Below are positions 53,759 to 63,192 of a stretch of DNA of 64,000 nucleotides, piece after piece. How positions within the stretch are numbered: position 1 is the first letter of the stretch; every line of letters begins with the position of its first letter. A program made the translations under genes and the position numbers. The DNA is taken from contig NZ_LMOJ01000001.1 of NCBI RefSeq assembly GCF_001424165.1, forward strand, positions 895,194-959,193, in the 5' to 3' direction. This DNA comes from Massilia sp. Leaf139 (GTDB taxonomy: Bacteria; Pseudomonadota; Gammaproteobacteria; Burkholderiales; Burkholderiaceae_D). The notes under the pieces are model-generated. The model saw only the letters and a program-made list of their open reading frames with translations. It was not told where the DNA came from and made no database searches.

Positions 53759-54709
53759 ATGCGCGACTCGTCCTCGACCCGCTTCATCCGCTTTCACCTC
53801 AAGACGCGCCACCTGGTGCTGCTGGTGGAGCTGGGCCGTCACGCTTCGATCGTGCATGCGGCGGAAGCGGCCGGCCTGACCCAGCCCGGCGCCTCCAAGC
53901 TGATCGGCGAACTGGAGCACGCGCTCGGCGTCGCCCTGTTCGAGCGCCTGCCGCGCGGGGTGGTGCCGACCTGGTATGGCGAGGTGCTGATCCGCCGCGC
54001 CGGCGCCGCGCTGGCCGAGATGGACGCGGCGCACCAGGAGATCATGCAGGGCGTGGCCGGCGTCGGCGGGCGCGTCTGCGTCGGCAGCGTCCTGACGCCC
54101 GCAGCCTCCCTGGTGCCGCGGGCCGTCAAGCTGCTCAAGGAACGCAGTCCGCGCACCCAGGTCGCGGTCTCGGTCGACACCAGCAAGGCCATGGTCGAGC
54201 AGTTGCGCGGCGGCGAGCTCGACATCGTCATCGGCCGCATCGTCGATCCGTCCTCGGCGGCCGAACTCGATTTCGAGCCGCTCGCCGACGAGCCGCAAAG
54301 CCTGATCGTGCGCGCCGGCCATCCGTGGCTGGGGCGCAGCGACCTGACGCTGGACGACCTGGCCGGCGCCGCCTGGATCCTGCCCGCGGCCGGGCGGGTG
54401 CGCGAGCAGCTGATGGCGCTCTTCATCGCGCGCGGGCTGGAGCAGCCCTACGACATCGTCGAAACCGTCTCGCTGCCGCTGGTGCCGCCGCTGCTGGCGG
54501 GCAGCGACCGCATCGTGCCGCTCTCGCGCGCGCTGGTGCAGCCGGCGCTCGAAGCCGGCACCCTGGCCGTGCTGCTCTTCGCCATCGATCTGCGCACCGA
54601 CGTCTACGGCATCGTGACGCGCAAACGCCACCACCTGTCGCCCGCGGCCGAGGCCATGCTGGCGGCGCTGCGCGAAGCCGCCGGCCTCGGCCCGCGCCAG
54701 CGCACATGA
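53759..54709 (+). CDS. LysR-type transcriptional regulator
   Basis: 316 residues from the ATG at 53759. An N-terminal winged helix (about 10-70) has LVLLVELGRHASIVHAAEAAGLTQPGASKLIGELEHALGVALFERLPRGV, preceded by the basic segment TRFIRFHLKTRHL typical of the GbpR/CbbR-like branch. The C-terminus is a LysR substrate-binding domain (about 95-300). It lies directly upstream of the GH43/ABC locus on the same strand, 130 bases before it, and may regulate that locus; GbpR-type regulators often control sugar uptake operons. No strong ribosome binding site at this start; 53702 is the alternative. Confidence 0.87.
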   Translation: MRDSSSTRFIRFHLKTRHLVLLVELGRHASIVHAAEAAGLTQPGASKLIGELEHALGVALFERLPRGVVPTWYGEVLIRRAGAALAEMDAAHQEIMQGVAGVGGRVCVGSVLTPAASLVPRAVKLLKERSPRTQVAVSVDTSKAMVEQLRGGELDIVIGRIVDPSSAAELDFEPLADEPQSLIVRAGHPWLGRSDLTLDDLAGAAWILPAAGRVREQLMALFIARGLEQPYDIVETVSLPLVPPLLAGSDRIVPLSRALVQPALEAGTLAVLLFAIDLRTDVYGIVTRKRHHLSPAAEAMLAALREAAGLGPRQRT

Positions 54710-54751
54710 TGTCGACCCTGACGAATACGGATTTGGCATATCTCCCGCGTA

Positions 54752-54789
54752 TTTCGTTATTGGAAAGCGCGTGCCGTGCTCAGTATGAT
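54752..54789 (+). promoter_or_regulatory. Promoter of the GH43-ABC operon with conserved upstream block
   Basis: TTTCGTTATTGG (54752-54763) overlaps a -35-like TTGGAA (54760-54765), then 18 bases, then -10-like TATGAT (54784-54789). The block from about 54730 to 54763 matches the promoter of the TonB receptor gene (60147-60180) at about 28 of 34 positions by eye, including a 12-base identical core. Predicted start about 50 bases before the ATG. Confidence 0.65.
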
Positions 54790-54839
54790 CTCTTCCATAC
54801 CAGACGCACACGATGCGCACAGCGAGGAGACCGCCGTCC

Positions 54840-55835
54840 ATGAACGATTTACGCCGCTTATTCAATCTGGCCGCCCTGGGCGCAGGCGCGCTGCTTGCGG
54901 GCGGGTGCGCCCATCAGGATGCCGCCACCAGCGCAGCCGCCAACCCGGACATCAGCACCATCGGCGACTTCCCCGATCCCTTCGTCCTGCCCGACAAGGG
55001 CGCCTACTACGCCTACGCGACCAACGCCAACAACAAGAATGTGCAGCTGCTGCGTTCGGAAGACCTGCGTACTTGGCGCCCGCTGCCCGACGCCATGCCG
55101 GCCCTGGCGTCCTGGGTGCGCAAGGAGGTGCCGCACGTCTGGGCGCCGGAAGTCATCAAGCTGGGCGAGCGCTACGTGCTGTATTACACGGCGCACGATC
55201 TGGCCTCGGATCGCCAGTGCATCGGCGCGGCGGAGGCCGGTTCGCCCGCCGGGCCGTTCGTGGACAAGGCCAGCAAGCCGCTGGTCTGCCAGGCCGAGCT
55301 GGGCGGCACCATCGACGCCAGCCCCTTCCTCGATGGCGGCCGCCTCTACCTCTACTTTAAAAGCGACGGCAACTGCTGCAAGCAGCCGACCCATATCTTC
55401 GCCCAGGAACTGCGGCCCGACGGCTTGCAGGTCGTCGGCCAGCCGACCCGCCTGCTGACCAACGGCCGCACCTGGGAAGGCAAGGTGATCGAGGCGCCGA
55501 CCATGGTCAAGCGTGGCGGTAGATACGTGCTCCTGTATTCAGCCAACGATTTCGGCGACGGCACTTATGCGGCGGGTTACGCCACCTGCGCGGGCCCGGT
55601 CGGGCCCTGCGAGCCGGTCGGCGATGGCCCTTTTCTCAAGACCAGCCGCGAAGCGAAGCTGTTCGGGCCGGGCCACCAAGCCGTGTTCGAGGCGAACGGG
55701 CAGGAATACATCGCCTACCACGCCTGGGAACTGAAACCCGACGGCAAGCGCGCCGAGCGCCGCTTCCTCTACATCGACCGGCTCGAGTGGGTGGACGGAA
55801 AACCGGTGGTGCAAGGCACGACCCTGATCCGCTAA
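54840..55835 (+). CDS. GH43-family glycoside hydrolase, lipoprotein
   Basis: 331 residues from the ATG at 54840 with AGGAGA upstream. A lipoprotein signal (LLAGGC, Cys23) anchors it in a membrane, probably the outer membrane facing the periplasm or surface. The GH43 five-blade propeller shows FPDPFVLPDKGAYYAYAT (catalytic base Asp), HVWAPEVI, GGTIDASPFLDGGRLYLYF (pKa-tuning Asp), IEAPTMVKRGG (acid Glu) and GPGHQAVF. GH43 enzymes are mostly alpha-L-arabinofuranosidases, beta-xylosidases or endo-arabinanases; I cannot choose. First gene of the operon with the ABC importer, 31 bases before the next start. Confidence 0.88.
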   Translation: MNDLRRLFNLAALGAGALLAGGCAHQDAATSAAANPDISTIGDFPDPFVLPDKGAYYAYATNANNKNVQLLRSEDLRTWRPLPDAMPALASWVRKEVPHVWAPEVIKLGERYVLYYTAHDLASDRQCIGAAEAGSPAGPFVDKASKPLVCQAELGGTIDASPFLDGGRLYLYFKSDGNCCKQPTHIFAQELRPDGLQVVGQPTRLLTNGRTWEGKVIEAPTMVKRGGRYVLLYSANDFGDGTYAAGYATCAGPVGPCEPVGDGPFLKTSREAKLFGPGHQAVFEANGQEYIAYHAWELKPDGKRAERRFLYIDRLEWVDGKPVVQGTTLIR

Positions 55836-55866
55836 GGGCGATAATGGAGTTTCGGGATTGGAGACC

Positions 55867-57174
55867 ATGGTACAACGCAGACGTTTGATGGCCGCCTCGG
55901 TGCTGTCCGGGCTGGGGATGTCGGGCAGGCCGGCGCTGGCGCAACCGCCCGCGCGGATCGAGCTGCGGCTGTGGACGCTCCTGAGCGGCGGCGACGGTGC
56001 GCGCATGCGCGCCCTGATCGACGAGTTCAACGCCAGCCAGGGCGCGGTGCGCGTGGTCAGCACCACGCTCAAGTGGGGCGAACCCTTTTATACCAAGCTG
56101 ATCACCTCGTCGGTGGTGGGCGCCGGCCCCGACCTGGCGACCGTCCACCTCTCGCGCCTGCCGAACCTGGCCGGAGGCGGCGTGCTGCGTCCGATCAGCG
56201 AGGCGGAACTGGCCGCGGCCGGGCTGAAGGGTAGCGATTACTTCCCGCGCCAGTGGGAAAAGTCGCGCTACAAGGGCGCCAGCTATGCCATCCCGCTCGA
56301 CCTGCACCCGCTCGTCCTCTACTACAACAAGAACCTGGCGAGCCAGGCCGGACTGCTCGACGGCGCCGGCAAACTCAAACCCATCGTCGGCTACGAAGCC
56401 CTTACCGCCGCCTTCCGCGGTGTGCGCGAGCGTACCGGCAAGGCCGGCCTCGCGATGGAGGCGAGCCAGAGTTCGTACGCGATCTGGCGCTTGTGCCTGT
56501 CGCTGCTGGCCCAGCGCAAGGTGGCCGTGATCGAGAACGGCCGCTTCGCCTATGGCAGCGCCGGCGTCGAGGAACTCGCCAAGATTAGCGCCTGGTTTAC
56601 GCGCGGCTACGCCCAGGCCGGCCTCGATTACCCGGCCTCGACCAGCCAGTTCATGGGCGGCGGCGCCGGCTTCATGCTAAACGGCGTGTGGGAAGTGCCG
56701 GAGCTGGTGCGTGCCTCGAAAGCCGGCACGCTCGGCTTCGACTACGGCATCGTGCCGCTGCCGCGCCTGTACCAGGACGCCAGCGCCTGGACGGATTCGC
56801 ACGCCTTCGCCATTCCCGCCAACGAGGGCAGCCCGATGGCGCCCGGCAGGGCGAGGGCGGTGCTCGCCTTCATGGCCTGGATCAGCCGCCATTCGATGGG
56901 CTGGGCCGAAGGCGGCCACGTGCCGGCCTACCGCCCGGTGGCCGAGTCGCCGCAGGCGCTGGCCCTGATGCCCAACGCCCTGTATGCGGCCGCCGCCCAG
57001 AACGTGGTCTACGACCCGGGCGGCTGGTACATGGGCGCCGCCGGGCCGGTGCAGGCGATGGCCTCGAAGTTCCTGCCGGCGGCGCTCTCGGGCCAGCTGA
57101 CCCCGATCCAGGCGCTCACGATGTTCGAAAAAGAAGCGTCGCGCCTGCTGCGCAAGCCGCCGCCGCGCTATTGA
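55867..57174 (+). CDS. ABC sugar importer, periplasmic solute-binding protein
   Basis: 435 residues from the ATG at 55867 with TGGAGA upstream. The signal peptide is rich in arginine (MVQRRRLMAASVLSG, then ALAQ), so Tat export is possible. Solute-binding family 1 (UgpB/MalE-like): ELRLWTLLSGGDG, ADLATVHLSRLPN-like region, ALPLDLHP-type AIPLDLHPLVLYYNKNL, and GFMLNGVWEVPEL. It delivers an oligosaccharide or sugar to the two permeases that follow. The gene starts 31 bases after the GH43 stop and ends 11 bases before permease 1. Confidence 0.88.
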   Translation: MVQRRRLMAASVLSGLGMSGRPALAQPPARIELRLWTLLSGGDGARMRALIDEFNASQGAVRVVSTTLKWGEPFYTKLITSSVVGAGPDLATVHLSRLPNLAGGGVLRPISEAELAAAGLKGSDYFPRQWEKSRYKGASYAIPLDLHPLVLYYNKNLASQAGLLDGAGKLKPIVGYEALTAAFRGVRERTGKAGLAMEASQSSYAIWRLCLSLLAQRKVAVIENGRFAYGSAGVEELAKISAWFTRGYAQAGLDYPASTSQFMGGGAGFMLNGVWEVPELVRASKAGTLGFDYGIVPLPRLYQDASAWTDSHAFAIPANEGSPMAPGRARAVLAFMAWISRHSMGWAEGGHVPAYRPVAESPQALALMPNALYAAAAQNVVYDPGGWYMGAAGPVQAMASKFLPAALSGQLTPIQALTMFEKEASRLLRKPPPRY

Positions 57175-57185
57175 AGGAAATGCCG

Positions 57186-58112
57186 ATGCCGATGCCCTTG
57201 TCGAATCCTGCCGCACCCCTGGCCCCCGCTGAAATCGCGCCCAGCCGCGCGGCCGCGAAACGCGGCGTGCGCACCGAAGGCCTGCCCGCCGCGCTGCTGC
57301 TGGCGCCCTTCGTGATCGCTTTCCTGCTGTTCTTCCTCGCGCCCGCGCTGCAGACCTTTTATCTGAGCCTGACCGAGAGCAGCCTCACGCGCACCAACGC
57401 CTTCGTCGGCCTGGCCAATTACGCGACCCTGGTACAGGACGCCTCGTTCTGGGCTTCGCTCGGCAATACCTTCTGGTTCGCGCTGCTCACCGTGATTCCG
57501 CTCGCCGCGCTCGGCCTGGTGATGGCGCTGCTGGTGCACCGTTTCGTGCGTTTTCAATCCTGGCTGCAGGGCGCCTTTTTCCTGCCCTTCGTGCTGCCGA
57601 TTTCCGTCATGACGCTGATCGCGGACTGGATGCTGCAGCCGTCGTCCGGCATCGTCAACCACATCGTCGGCGGCCAGCGCGCCTGGCTGGCCGACCTGCA
57701 CTGGGCCATGCCGGCCGTCGCCATCGGCACCGTCTGGTGGACTGTGGGCTTCAACATGCTGATGCTGCTGGCGGGCCTGCGCAACATCCCGGCCGACCAG
57801 TACGAAGCCGCCGCCCTCGACGGTGCGCGCGGCTTCACGCTGTTTCGCGCCATTACCTGGCCGGCCCTGCGTCCGGTGATGGGCACGGCGCTGCTGCTGC
57901 AGTTGATCGCCTCGCTCAAGGTGTTCGGGCAGACCTATATTCTGACGACCGGCGGCCCCTTCAACACCACCCGCGTGACCCTGCACTACATGTACGAAAC
58001 CGCCTTTACCCAGAGCGACGCCGGCTACGCCGCCGCGATCGCGATGGCCTTCGTCTTTGTGGTGATCGCCCTGTCGCTGCTGGCGCGCCTGGTGGCGAGG
58101 AGGGCGGCATGA
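57186..58112 (+). CDS. ABC sugar importer permease 1 (MalF/UgpA-like)
   Basis: 308 residues. Three in-frame ATGs lie at 57180, 57186 and 57192; 57186 gives the best spacing to GAAGGAA. Six membrane helices follow a cytoplasmic Ala/Pro-rich tail. The EAA coupling motif is YEAAALDGARGFTLFRAITWPALRP, docking to the ATPase. Overlaps permease 2 by four bases (ATGA). Confidence 0.9.
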   Translation: MPMPLSNPAAPLAPAEIAPSRAAAKRGVRTEGLPAALLLAPFVIAFLLFFLAPALQTFYLSLTESSLTRTNAFVGLANYATLVQDASFWASLGNTFWFALLTVIPLAALGLVMALLVHRFVRFQSWLQGAFFLPFVLPISVMTLIADWMLQPSSGIVNHIVGGQRAWLADLHWAMPAVAIGTVWWTVGFNMLMLLAGLRNIPADQYEAAALDGARGFTLFRAITWPALRPVMGTALLLQLIASLKVFGQTYILTTGGPFNTTRVTLHYMYETAFTQSDAGYAAAIAMAFVFVVIALSLLARLVARRAA

Positions 58113-58951
58113 GCATGAACACCAAGCGCTCGCAACTCGGCTGGAGCATCGCCGCCGTCACGGCCGCCGTGGTGCTGGCCGCCCTCTGGATGTTCCCGTT
58201 GCTGTGGGCCGTGTCCACCGCGCTGCGGCCCGAGCACGAAACCGTCTCCGCCACCTTCCACTGGCTGCCCCAGACCTGGACGCTGGACGCCTTCGCCAAG
58301 ACCCTCAGCGCCGGCAACCTGCCGCGCTGGCTGTTCAACAGCGCGCTGGTGGCTTTCCTGGTGACGGTCGTGACGATGGCGATCAGCCTGGGCGCGGCCT
58401 ATGCCTTTTCCCAGCTGCGTTTCCGCGGACGCTCGCTCCTGTTCGGGGTCGCCATGCTGGCCTTCCTGCTGCCCTTCGAGGCCTTGCTGGTGCCGCTGTT
58501 CCGTACCATGAACCAGCTCGGCATGATCAACAGCTATGCCGGGCTGGTGCTGCCGCAGGTGGTGTCGCCGGTGGTGATCTACGTCTTCAAGCAGTTCTTC
58601 GACGCGATTCCCGCGGACTTCCGCGAGGCGGCCGTGATGGACGGCGCCAACCCGCTGCGGGTGCTGTGGAGCGTCTACCTGCCGCTGTCCGGGAACATCG
58701 TCTGGGCGATGGCGATCGTCACCTTCATCGGCGCCTGGAACAACTTCCTCTGGCCCTTCATCATCGTGACCTCGAACGACATGATGACGATCCCGCTGGG
58801 ACTGACCCAGACCTACGACGCGTTCGGAGTGCGCTACGCCCAGCTGATGGCGGCGGCCCTGATCGGGGCGCTGCCGGTGGGGCTGACGTATGTGATTTTC
58901 CAGCGCCGCGTTACCCAAGGCTTCCTCGCCGCGAGCGGCCTCAAGGGCTGA
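58109..58951 (+). CDS. ABC sugar importer permease 2 (MalG/UgpE-like)
   Basis: 280 residues with six membrane helices. EAA motif: [23 protein letters not shown]. Other MalG-type features are [23 protein letters not shown] and [22 protein letters not shown]. The start overlaps the stop of permease 1 (ATGA), with GGAGGG upstream. Followed by the ATPase gene after 16 bases. Confidence 0.92.
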   Translation: MSMNTKRSQLGWSIAAVTAAVVLAALWMFPLLWAVSTALRPEHETVSATFHWLPQTWTLDAFAKTLSAGNLPRWLFNSALVAFLVTVVTMAISLGAAYAFSQLRFRGRSLLFGVAMLAFLLPFEALLVPLFRTMNQLGMINSYAGLVLPQVVSPVVIYVFKQFFDAIPADFREAAVMDGANPLRVLWSVYLPLSGNIVWAMAIVTFIGAWNNFLWPFIIVTSNDMMTIPLGLTQTYDAFGVRYAQLMAAALIGALPVGLTYVIFQRRVTQGFLAASGLKG

Positions 58952-58967
58952 ACATTCAGGAGAGAAC

Positions 58968-60125
58968 ATGGCATCGGTTAGCCTTCGCGGCATCAAGAAG
59001 CAGTACGAGAACAACAGCGTCATCAAGGGCATCGACCTCGACATCGAGGACGGCGAATTCGTCGTCTTCGTCGGCCCCTCGGGCTGCGGCAAGTCGACCC
59101 TGCTGCGCATCATCGCGGGCCTGGAAGACATCACCGAGGGCACGCTGGAAATCGGCGGGCGCGTCAGCAACACGATCGAGCCGGCCAGGCGCGGCATCGC
59201 AATGGTGTTCCAGAGCTATGCGCTGTATCCGCACATGAGCGTGGCCGAGAACATGGGCTTTGCCCTGAAACTGGCCAAGGTGCCGAAGGCGGAGATCGCC
59301 GAGCGGGTGGGGCGCGCCGCCGAGATCCTGCAGATCGGGCATCTGCTGGAGCGCAAGCCGAAGGCGCTTTCCGGCGGCCAGCGCCAGCGCGTGGCGATCG
59401 GGCGCGCCATCGTGCGCAAGCCCGAGGTCTTCCTGTTCGACGAGCCTCTCTCGAACCTGGACGCGGCCCTGCGCGGCCAGACCCGCGTCGAACTGGCGCG
59501 CCTGCACCGGGAACTGAACAGCACCATGATCTACGTGACCCACGACCAGGTCGAGGCGATGACCCTCGGGCAGAAGATCGTGGTGTTGAACGGCGGGCGC
59601 ATCGAGCAGGTCGGCACGCCCTTCGACCTGTACGAACGCCCGGCCAACAAATTCGTCGCCGGCTTCCTCGGCTCGCCGCGCATGAACTTCTTCGAGGCCA
59701 CCCTGGCCGCCGACGGCGGGCGCAGCGCGGGCGTACTGCTGGCCGACGGCGCGCGCGTTCAGGTCGCGGCCGACGTCGCGCGGGCGCAGGCGGGCGCGCG
59801 CGTCACCCTCGGCGTGCGTCCCGAGCACCTGCAGATCGCCCGTCCCGGCGGGCAGGGCGGCGGTCTTGGAGCCGGAATTCAGGCCACGGTCGCCCTGGTC
59901 GAATACCTGGGCGACGTGACCCTGGTCTATGCCCAGGTCGCGGGTGCCGGCGAGATGGTGGCGGTGAAGTGCGACGCCGATACCGCGCCGCCCAAGACCG
60001 GCAGCCAGGTCGAACTGGTATTCCCGGCCACGCGCGCCTTCCTGTTCGACGCCGACGGCCGCGTGTTCGACCCCGGATGGGTGGAGAGCACGGCCGAACC
60101 GCTGGCGCAGCCGGCCCGGCCGTGA
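58968..60125 (+). CDS. ABC sugar importer ATPase (MalK/UgpC/MsmK type)
   Basis: 385 residues. Walker [11 protein letters not shown]-loop [13 protein letters not shown], signature LSGGQRQR, Walker [14 protein letters not shown] and switch THDQ are all intact. A C-terminal OB-fold regulatory domain (about 245-370) contains [10 protein letters not shown] and [14 protein letters not shown]. Having its own dedicated ATPase makes the importer complete. Last gene of the operon; the receptor gene after it has its own promoter. Confidence 0.94.
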   Translation: MASVSLRGIKKQYENNSVIKGIDLDIEDGEFVVFVGPSGCGKSTLLRIIAGLEDITEGTLEIGGRVSNTIEPARRGIAMVFQSYALYPHMSVAENMGFALKLAKVPKAEIAERVGRAAEILQIGHLLERKPKALSGGQRQRVAIGRAIVRKPEVFLFDEPLSNLDAALRGQTRVELARLHRELNSTMIYVTHDQVEAMTLGQKIVVLNGGRIEQVGTPFDLYERPANKFVAGFLGSPRMNFFEATLAADGGRSAGVLLADGARVQVAADVARAQAGARVTLGVRPEHLQIARPGGQGGGLGAGIQATVALVEYLGDVTLVYAQVAGAGEMVAVKCDADTAPPKTGSQVELVFPATRAFLFDADGRVFDPGWVESTAEPLAQPARP

Positions 60126-60168
60126 ATGCGCTGTGCATGCCATGACGATTTCGGATAGCTCCAGCGCG

Positions 60169-60206
60169 TTTCGTTATTGGTGACGCCTGTTTGGCTCTTT
60201 TAAGAT
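60169..60206 (+). promoter_or_regulatory. Promoter of the TonB-receptor gene with conserved upstream block
   Basis: TTTCGTTATTGG (60169-60180), -35-like TTGGTG (60177-60182), an 18-base spacer and -10-like TAAGAT (60201-60206). Same block, order and spacing as at 54752, so the two promoters are probably bound by the same factor. The ATG of the receptor lies at 60291. Confidence 0.65.
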
Positions 60207-60290
60207 GTGTTACGGCCGAAGCCGGCAATGACCGGCAGGCGGTGCGATCCCTTCGATGTGATCCCTTTCCATAAAACCCAGGAGACATGC

Positions 60291-63047
60291 ATGACACGAT
60301 TGAAAGTCAAGCCGATCTGCGCCGCCATCATGCTGATGTCGGCATACGGGACGCAGGCGCTGGCGCAAACCACCCCCGACGCCACCGCCAGCGCCACCGG
60401 CGATGCCGCCCAGCCGGCGCCCGCCGTGGTGCAGGTGACGGGCATGCGCCAGGCCCTGCGGTCGGCCGAGCAGATCAAGCGCGATTCGCTGCAGGTGGTC
60501 GACGCCATCAACGCCGAGGACATCGGCAAGTTCCCCGACCGCCAGGCCGGCGATGCCCTCCAGCGCGTGGCCGGGGTGCAGGTGCAGCGCGACCGCGGCC
60601 AGACCAGCACCGTCATCATCCGCGGCCTGCCTGACGTCGCCACCACCTTCGACGGCAACGAGATTTTCACCGCCGCCGGCCGCCGCCTGGCCTACCAGGA
60701 CATGCCGGTGCAGTCGATCGGCGGCATGGAAGTCTATAAATCGGCCAGCGTCAGCCAGTTCGAGGGCGGCATGGCCGGCGCCGTCAACATCCGCCTGCGC
60801 TCGCCCTTCGATGCGAAAGGCTTCTCGGCCAGCGGCTATATCGAGGATCGCCTGAACAAGGTGTCCGGCAGCAGCGCAACGAAGGACAAGCATAATCCGG
60901 GCGGCGGCTTCGCCGTCAGCAACCGCTGGCAAACTAGCATGGGCGAGATGGGCGCGCTGTTCGACGTCCACGTCAACCGCGAGAACTGGGGCTACCCGGT
61001 GCAATGGGTCGACCGCCCGACCAATGTGTTCTCGGTGCGTCCCGACGGCACCGCCACCCGCATCGGCAACACGCCGCCCTTCGCGGCGGCGCCGGGCGAG
61101 GTGCTGGGCCAGCTGCCCAACATCGGCGGCATCTACAACAGCGGCGAACGCGAACGCCAGAGCGTGCACGGCGCCTTCGGCTGGAAGATCAACCGCAACC
61201 TGGAGGCGAGCGCCCAGTACCTGGGCATGGGCTACCAGGGCCGCAACGCGGTCAACTACATCCTCGACATCGTCACCTGGGCGCCGCGCCTGACCAATGT
61301 GGTGCTGGCGCCCCAGGGCGCGCACTGCAACACCCGCCTGGGCACCATCTGCCCGATCCTGTCGGCGAATGCCGCGGCGGCGCAGTTCGGCGGCCCCTAC
61401 GACTGGGATCCGTTCACCGCCACCAGCACCTGGGGCCAGGACGAACGCACCACGACGCACTACCTCAGCCTCGGCCTGAAGTATGCCAACGGCCCGGTCA
61501 CGGTCAATTCCCAGCTGGGCTATACGCGCTCGAAGTTCGTCAACGACACCATCATCGTCGACCAGCAGATTCCGGGCGCGAGTTCCGGCGTGTTCGCCTA
61601 TGGCGCCGACGGCCATGGCGGCTACAGCTCGGTCTCGACGCCGACCAGCCCCAACGCCCTGCGCGACCCGAGCCAGTTCGTGCTGCGCGGCCTGGTGCAG
61701 AACTGGCGCGAAGACCTGGGCAGCCAGTTCCAGTGGCGCTCGGACGGCGTGTACCGCCTGGGCGGCGACGGCCTGTTCACGACCCTGCTGGGCGGCGTGC
61801 GCCTGTCGGCACGCAAGGCCAGCTACCACAGCGGCGAAGGGCATGCCGACTTCACGGGTACGCGTCCGACTCCGATCGGCGCCTTCGGCCCCGACTTCGA
61901 GCAGCTCGTGCCGGGCCTGGATCGGCTTGGCGGCCCGTGGTACACGCCATCGTCCGACTTCCTGATCGACCAGGCCGACCGCGTGCGCAACGGCTACGGC
62001 GTGGCCAGCGGCCGCGTGCCGGACGACCCGACCCGCCTGTTCGACCAGCGCGAACGCAGCGCCACCCTCTACCTGGCCGGACGCTGGAAGACGAACCTGG
62101 CCGGGGTCGAGGTCAACGGCGAAGTCGGCGCGCGCGTCATCCGCCTGAACCGCGAGCTGCGCGGCCAGAACCGCATCGGCGACGTGGTGACCGATGTCGA
62201 CATGAAGACCTCGGAAACGAACTTCCTCCCGAGCGCCTCGGCGGTGGTCAGCTGGAGCGAAGGGCTGCAGTCGCACTTCACGGTCGGGAAGACCATTACC
62301 CGTCCGGACTTCGGTCTCCTCAATCCGGCCCTGTCGCTGATCCCGCCGACCGTGAATGCGCCGGGTAGCGGCGGCGCCGGCAATCCCTACCTGAAGCCGA
62401 CCCGCTCGACCAACCTCGACGCCACGCTGGAATATTATTTCGCGAAGAACGGCTATGCCCAGATCGCGCTCTTCGACCGCGACATCGACGGCTACCTGCA
62501 GACCTTCACCCGCGACGAGACCATCAACGGCCAGACCTACCGCGTCACCCGGCCGCAGAACTCGGGCAAAGGCTCGCTGCGCGGCGCCGAATTGAGCGTG
62601 CAGAAGTTCTTCGACTTCCTGCCCGGCCCGTGGAGCAATTTCGGTGCGCAGTTCAACTACACGCACATCTCGGGCAAGAACCAGAGCCGGACGATCGCCG
62701 GCGGCGACAACTTCGTCGACACGGCGCTGCTGAACGTGGCGAAGAAGAACTACAACCTGGCGCTGCTGTACGAGGGGCACGGCATCACCGGCCGCCTGGC
62801 CGCGACCCGCCGCGGCGATTACGTCGAGGAGATCCAGGAGCCGCCGTTCTTCCAGGATCGGATCGTCAAGGCGGCCACCTTCGTCGATCTGTCGATCGGC
62901 TACGAGATCACGCCGCAACTGTCGATCCACTTCGACGGCATCAACCTGACGCGCGAGAAGTTCGAAAGCTCGCTCGGCCCCTACCAGCCGCGCGACATCC
63001 GCTACAACCAGAGCACCTATGGACTGAGCCTGCGCTACAAAATGTAA
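60291..63047 (+). CDS. TonB-dependent outer-membrane receptor (carbohydrate type)
   Basis: 918 residues from the ATG at 60291 with AGGAGA upstream. A signal peptide ends at ALAQ (about residue 25). A short tail precedes the plug domain (about 45-170: VVQVTGMRQALRSAEQIKR, VDAINAEDIGKFPDRQAGDALQRVAGVQVQRDRG, IIRGLPD). The beta-barrel follows (about 190-918), with the Caulobacter/Xanthomonas-type IGKFPD signature and a C-terminal strand ending LSLRYKM. It imports oligosaccharides across the outer membrane with TonB-ExbBD energy. Its position between the ABC importer and a GH43 gene, with a shared promoter block, makes it the outer-membrane part of this uptake system. Confidence 0.92.
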   Translation: MTRLKVKPICAAIMLMSAYGTQALAQTTPDATASATGDAAQPAPAVVQVTGMRQALRSAEQIKRDSLQVVDAINAEDIGKFPDRQAGDALQRVAGVQVQRDRGQTSTVIIRGLPDVATTFDGNEIFTAAGRRLAYQDMPVQSIGGMEVYKSASVSQFEGGMAGAVNIRLRSPFDAKGFSASGYIEDRLNKVSGSSATKDKHNPGGGFAVSNRWQTSMGEMGALFDVHVNRENWGYPVQWVDRPTNVFSVRPDGTATRIGNTPPFAAAPGEVLGQLPNIGGIYNSGERERQSVHGAFGWKINRNLEASAQYLGMGYQGRNAVNYILDIVTWAPRLTNVVLAPQGAHCNTRLGTICPILSANAAAAQFGGPYDWDPFTATSTWGQDERTTTHYLSLGLKYANGPVTVNSQLGYTRSKFVNDTIIVDQQIPGASSGVFAYGADGHGGYSSVSTPTSPNALRDPSQFVLRGLVQNWREDLGSQFQWRSDGVYRLGGDGLFTTLLGGVRLSARKASYHSGEGHADFTGTRPTPIGAFGPDFEQLVPGLDRLGGPWYTPSSDFLIDQADRVRNGYGVASGRVPDDPTRLFDQRERSATLYLAGRWKTNLAGVEVNGEVGARVIRLNRELRGQNRIGDVVTDVDMKTSETNFLPSASAVVSWSEGLQSHFTVGKTITRPDFGLLNPALSLIPPTVNAPGSGGAGNPYLKPTRSTNLDATLEYYFAKNGYAQIALFDRDIDGYLQTFTRDETINGQTYRVTRPQNSGKGSLRGAELSVQKFFDFLPGPWSNFGAQFNYTHISGKNQSRTIAGGDNFVDTALLNVAKKNYNLALLYEGHGITGRLAATRRGDYVEEIQEPPFFQDRIVKAATFVDLSIGYEITPQLSIHFDGINLTREKFESSLGPYQPRDIRYNQSTYGLSLRYKM

Positions 63048-63192
63048 CGGAGGCGCGATCAACCTGCTGCGCGCCGAATTCTTGGCCTGCGATGCTCGCT
63101 GTACGCTTGTACAGCTGCGCTTCTCGGCCAAGACTTCTTCCGCTCGCTACGGTTTCTCGCGCCCCCGTTAAGCCGATGTAAGAGGAGAGACG

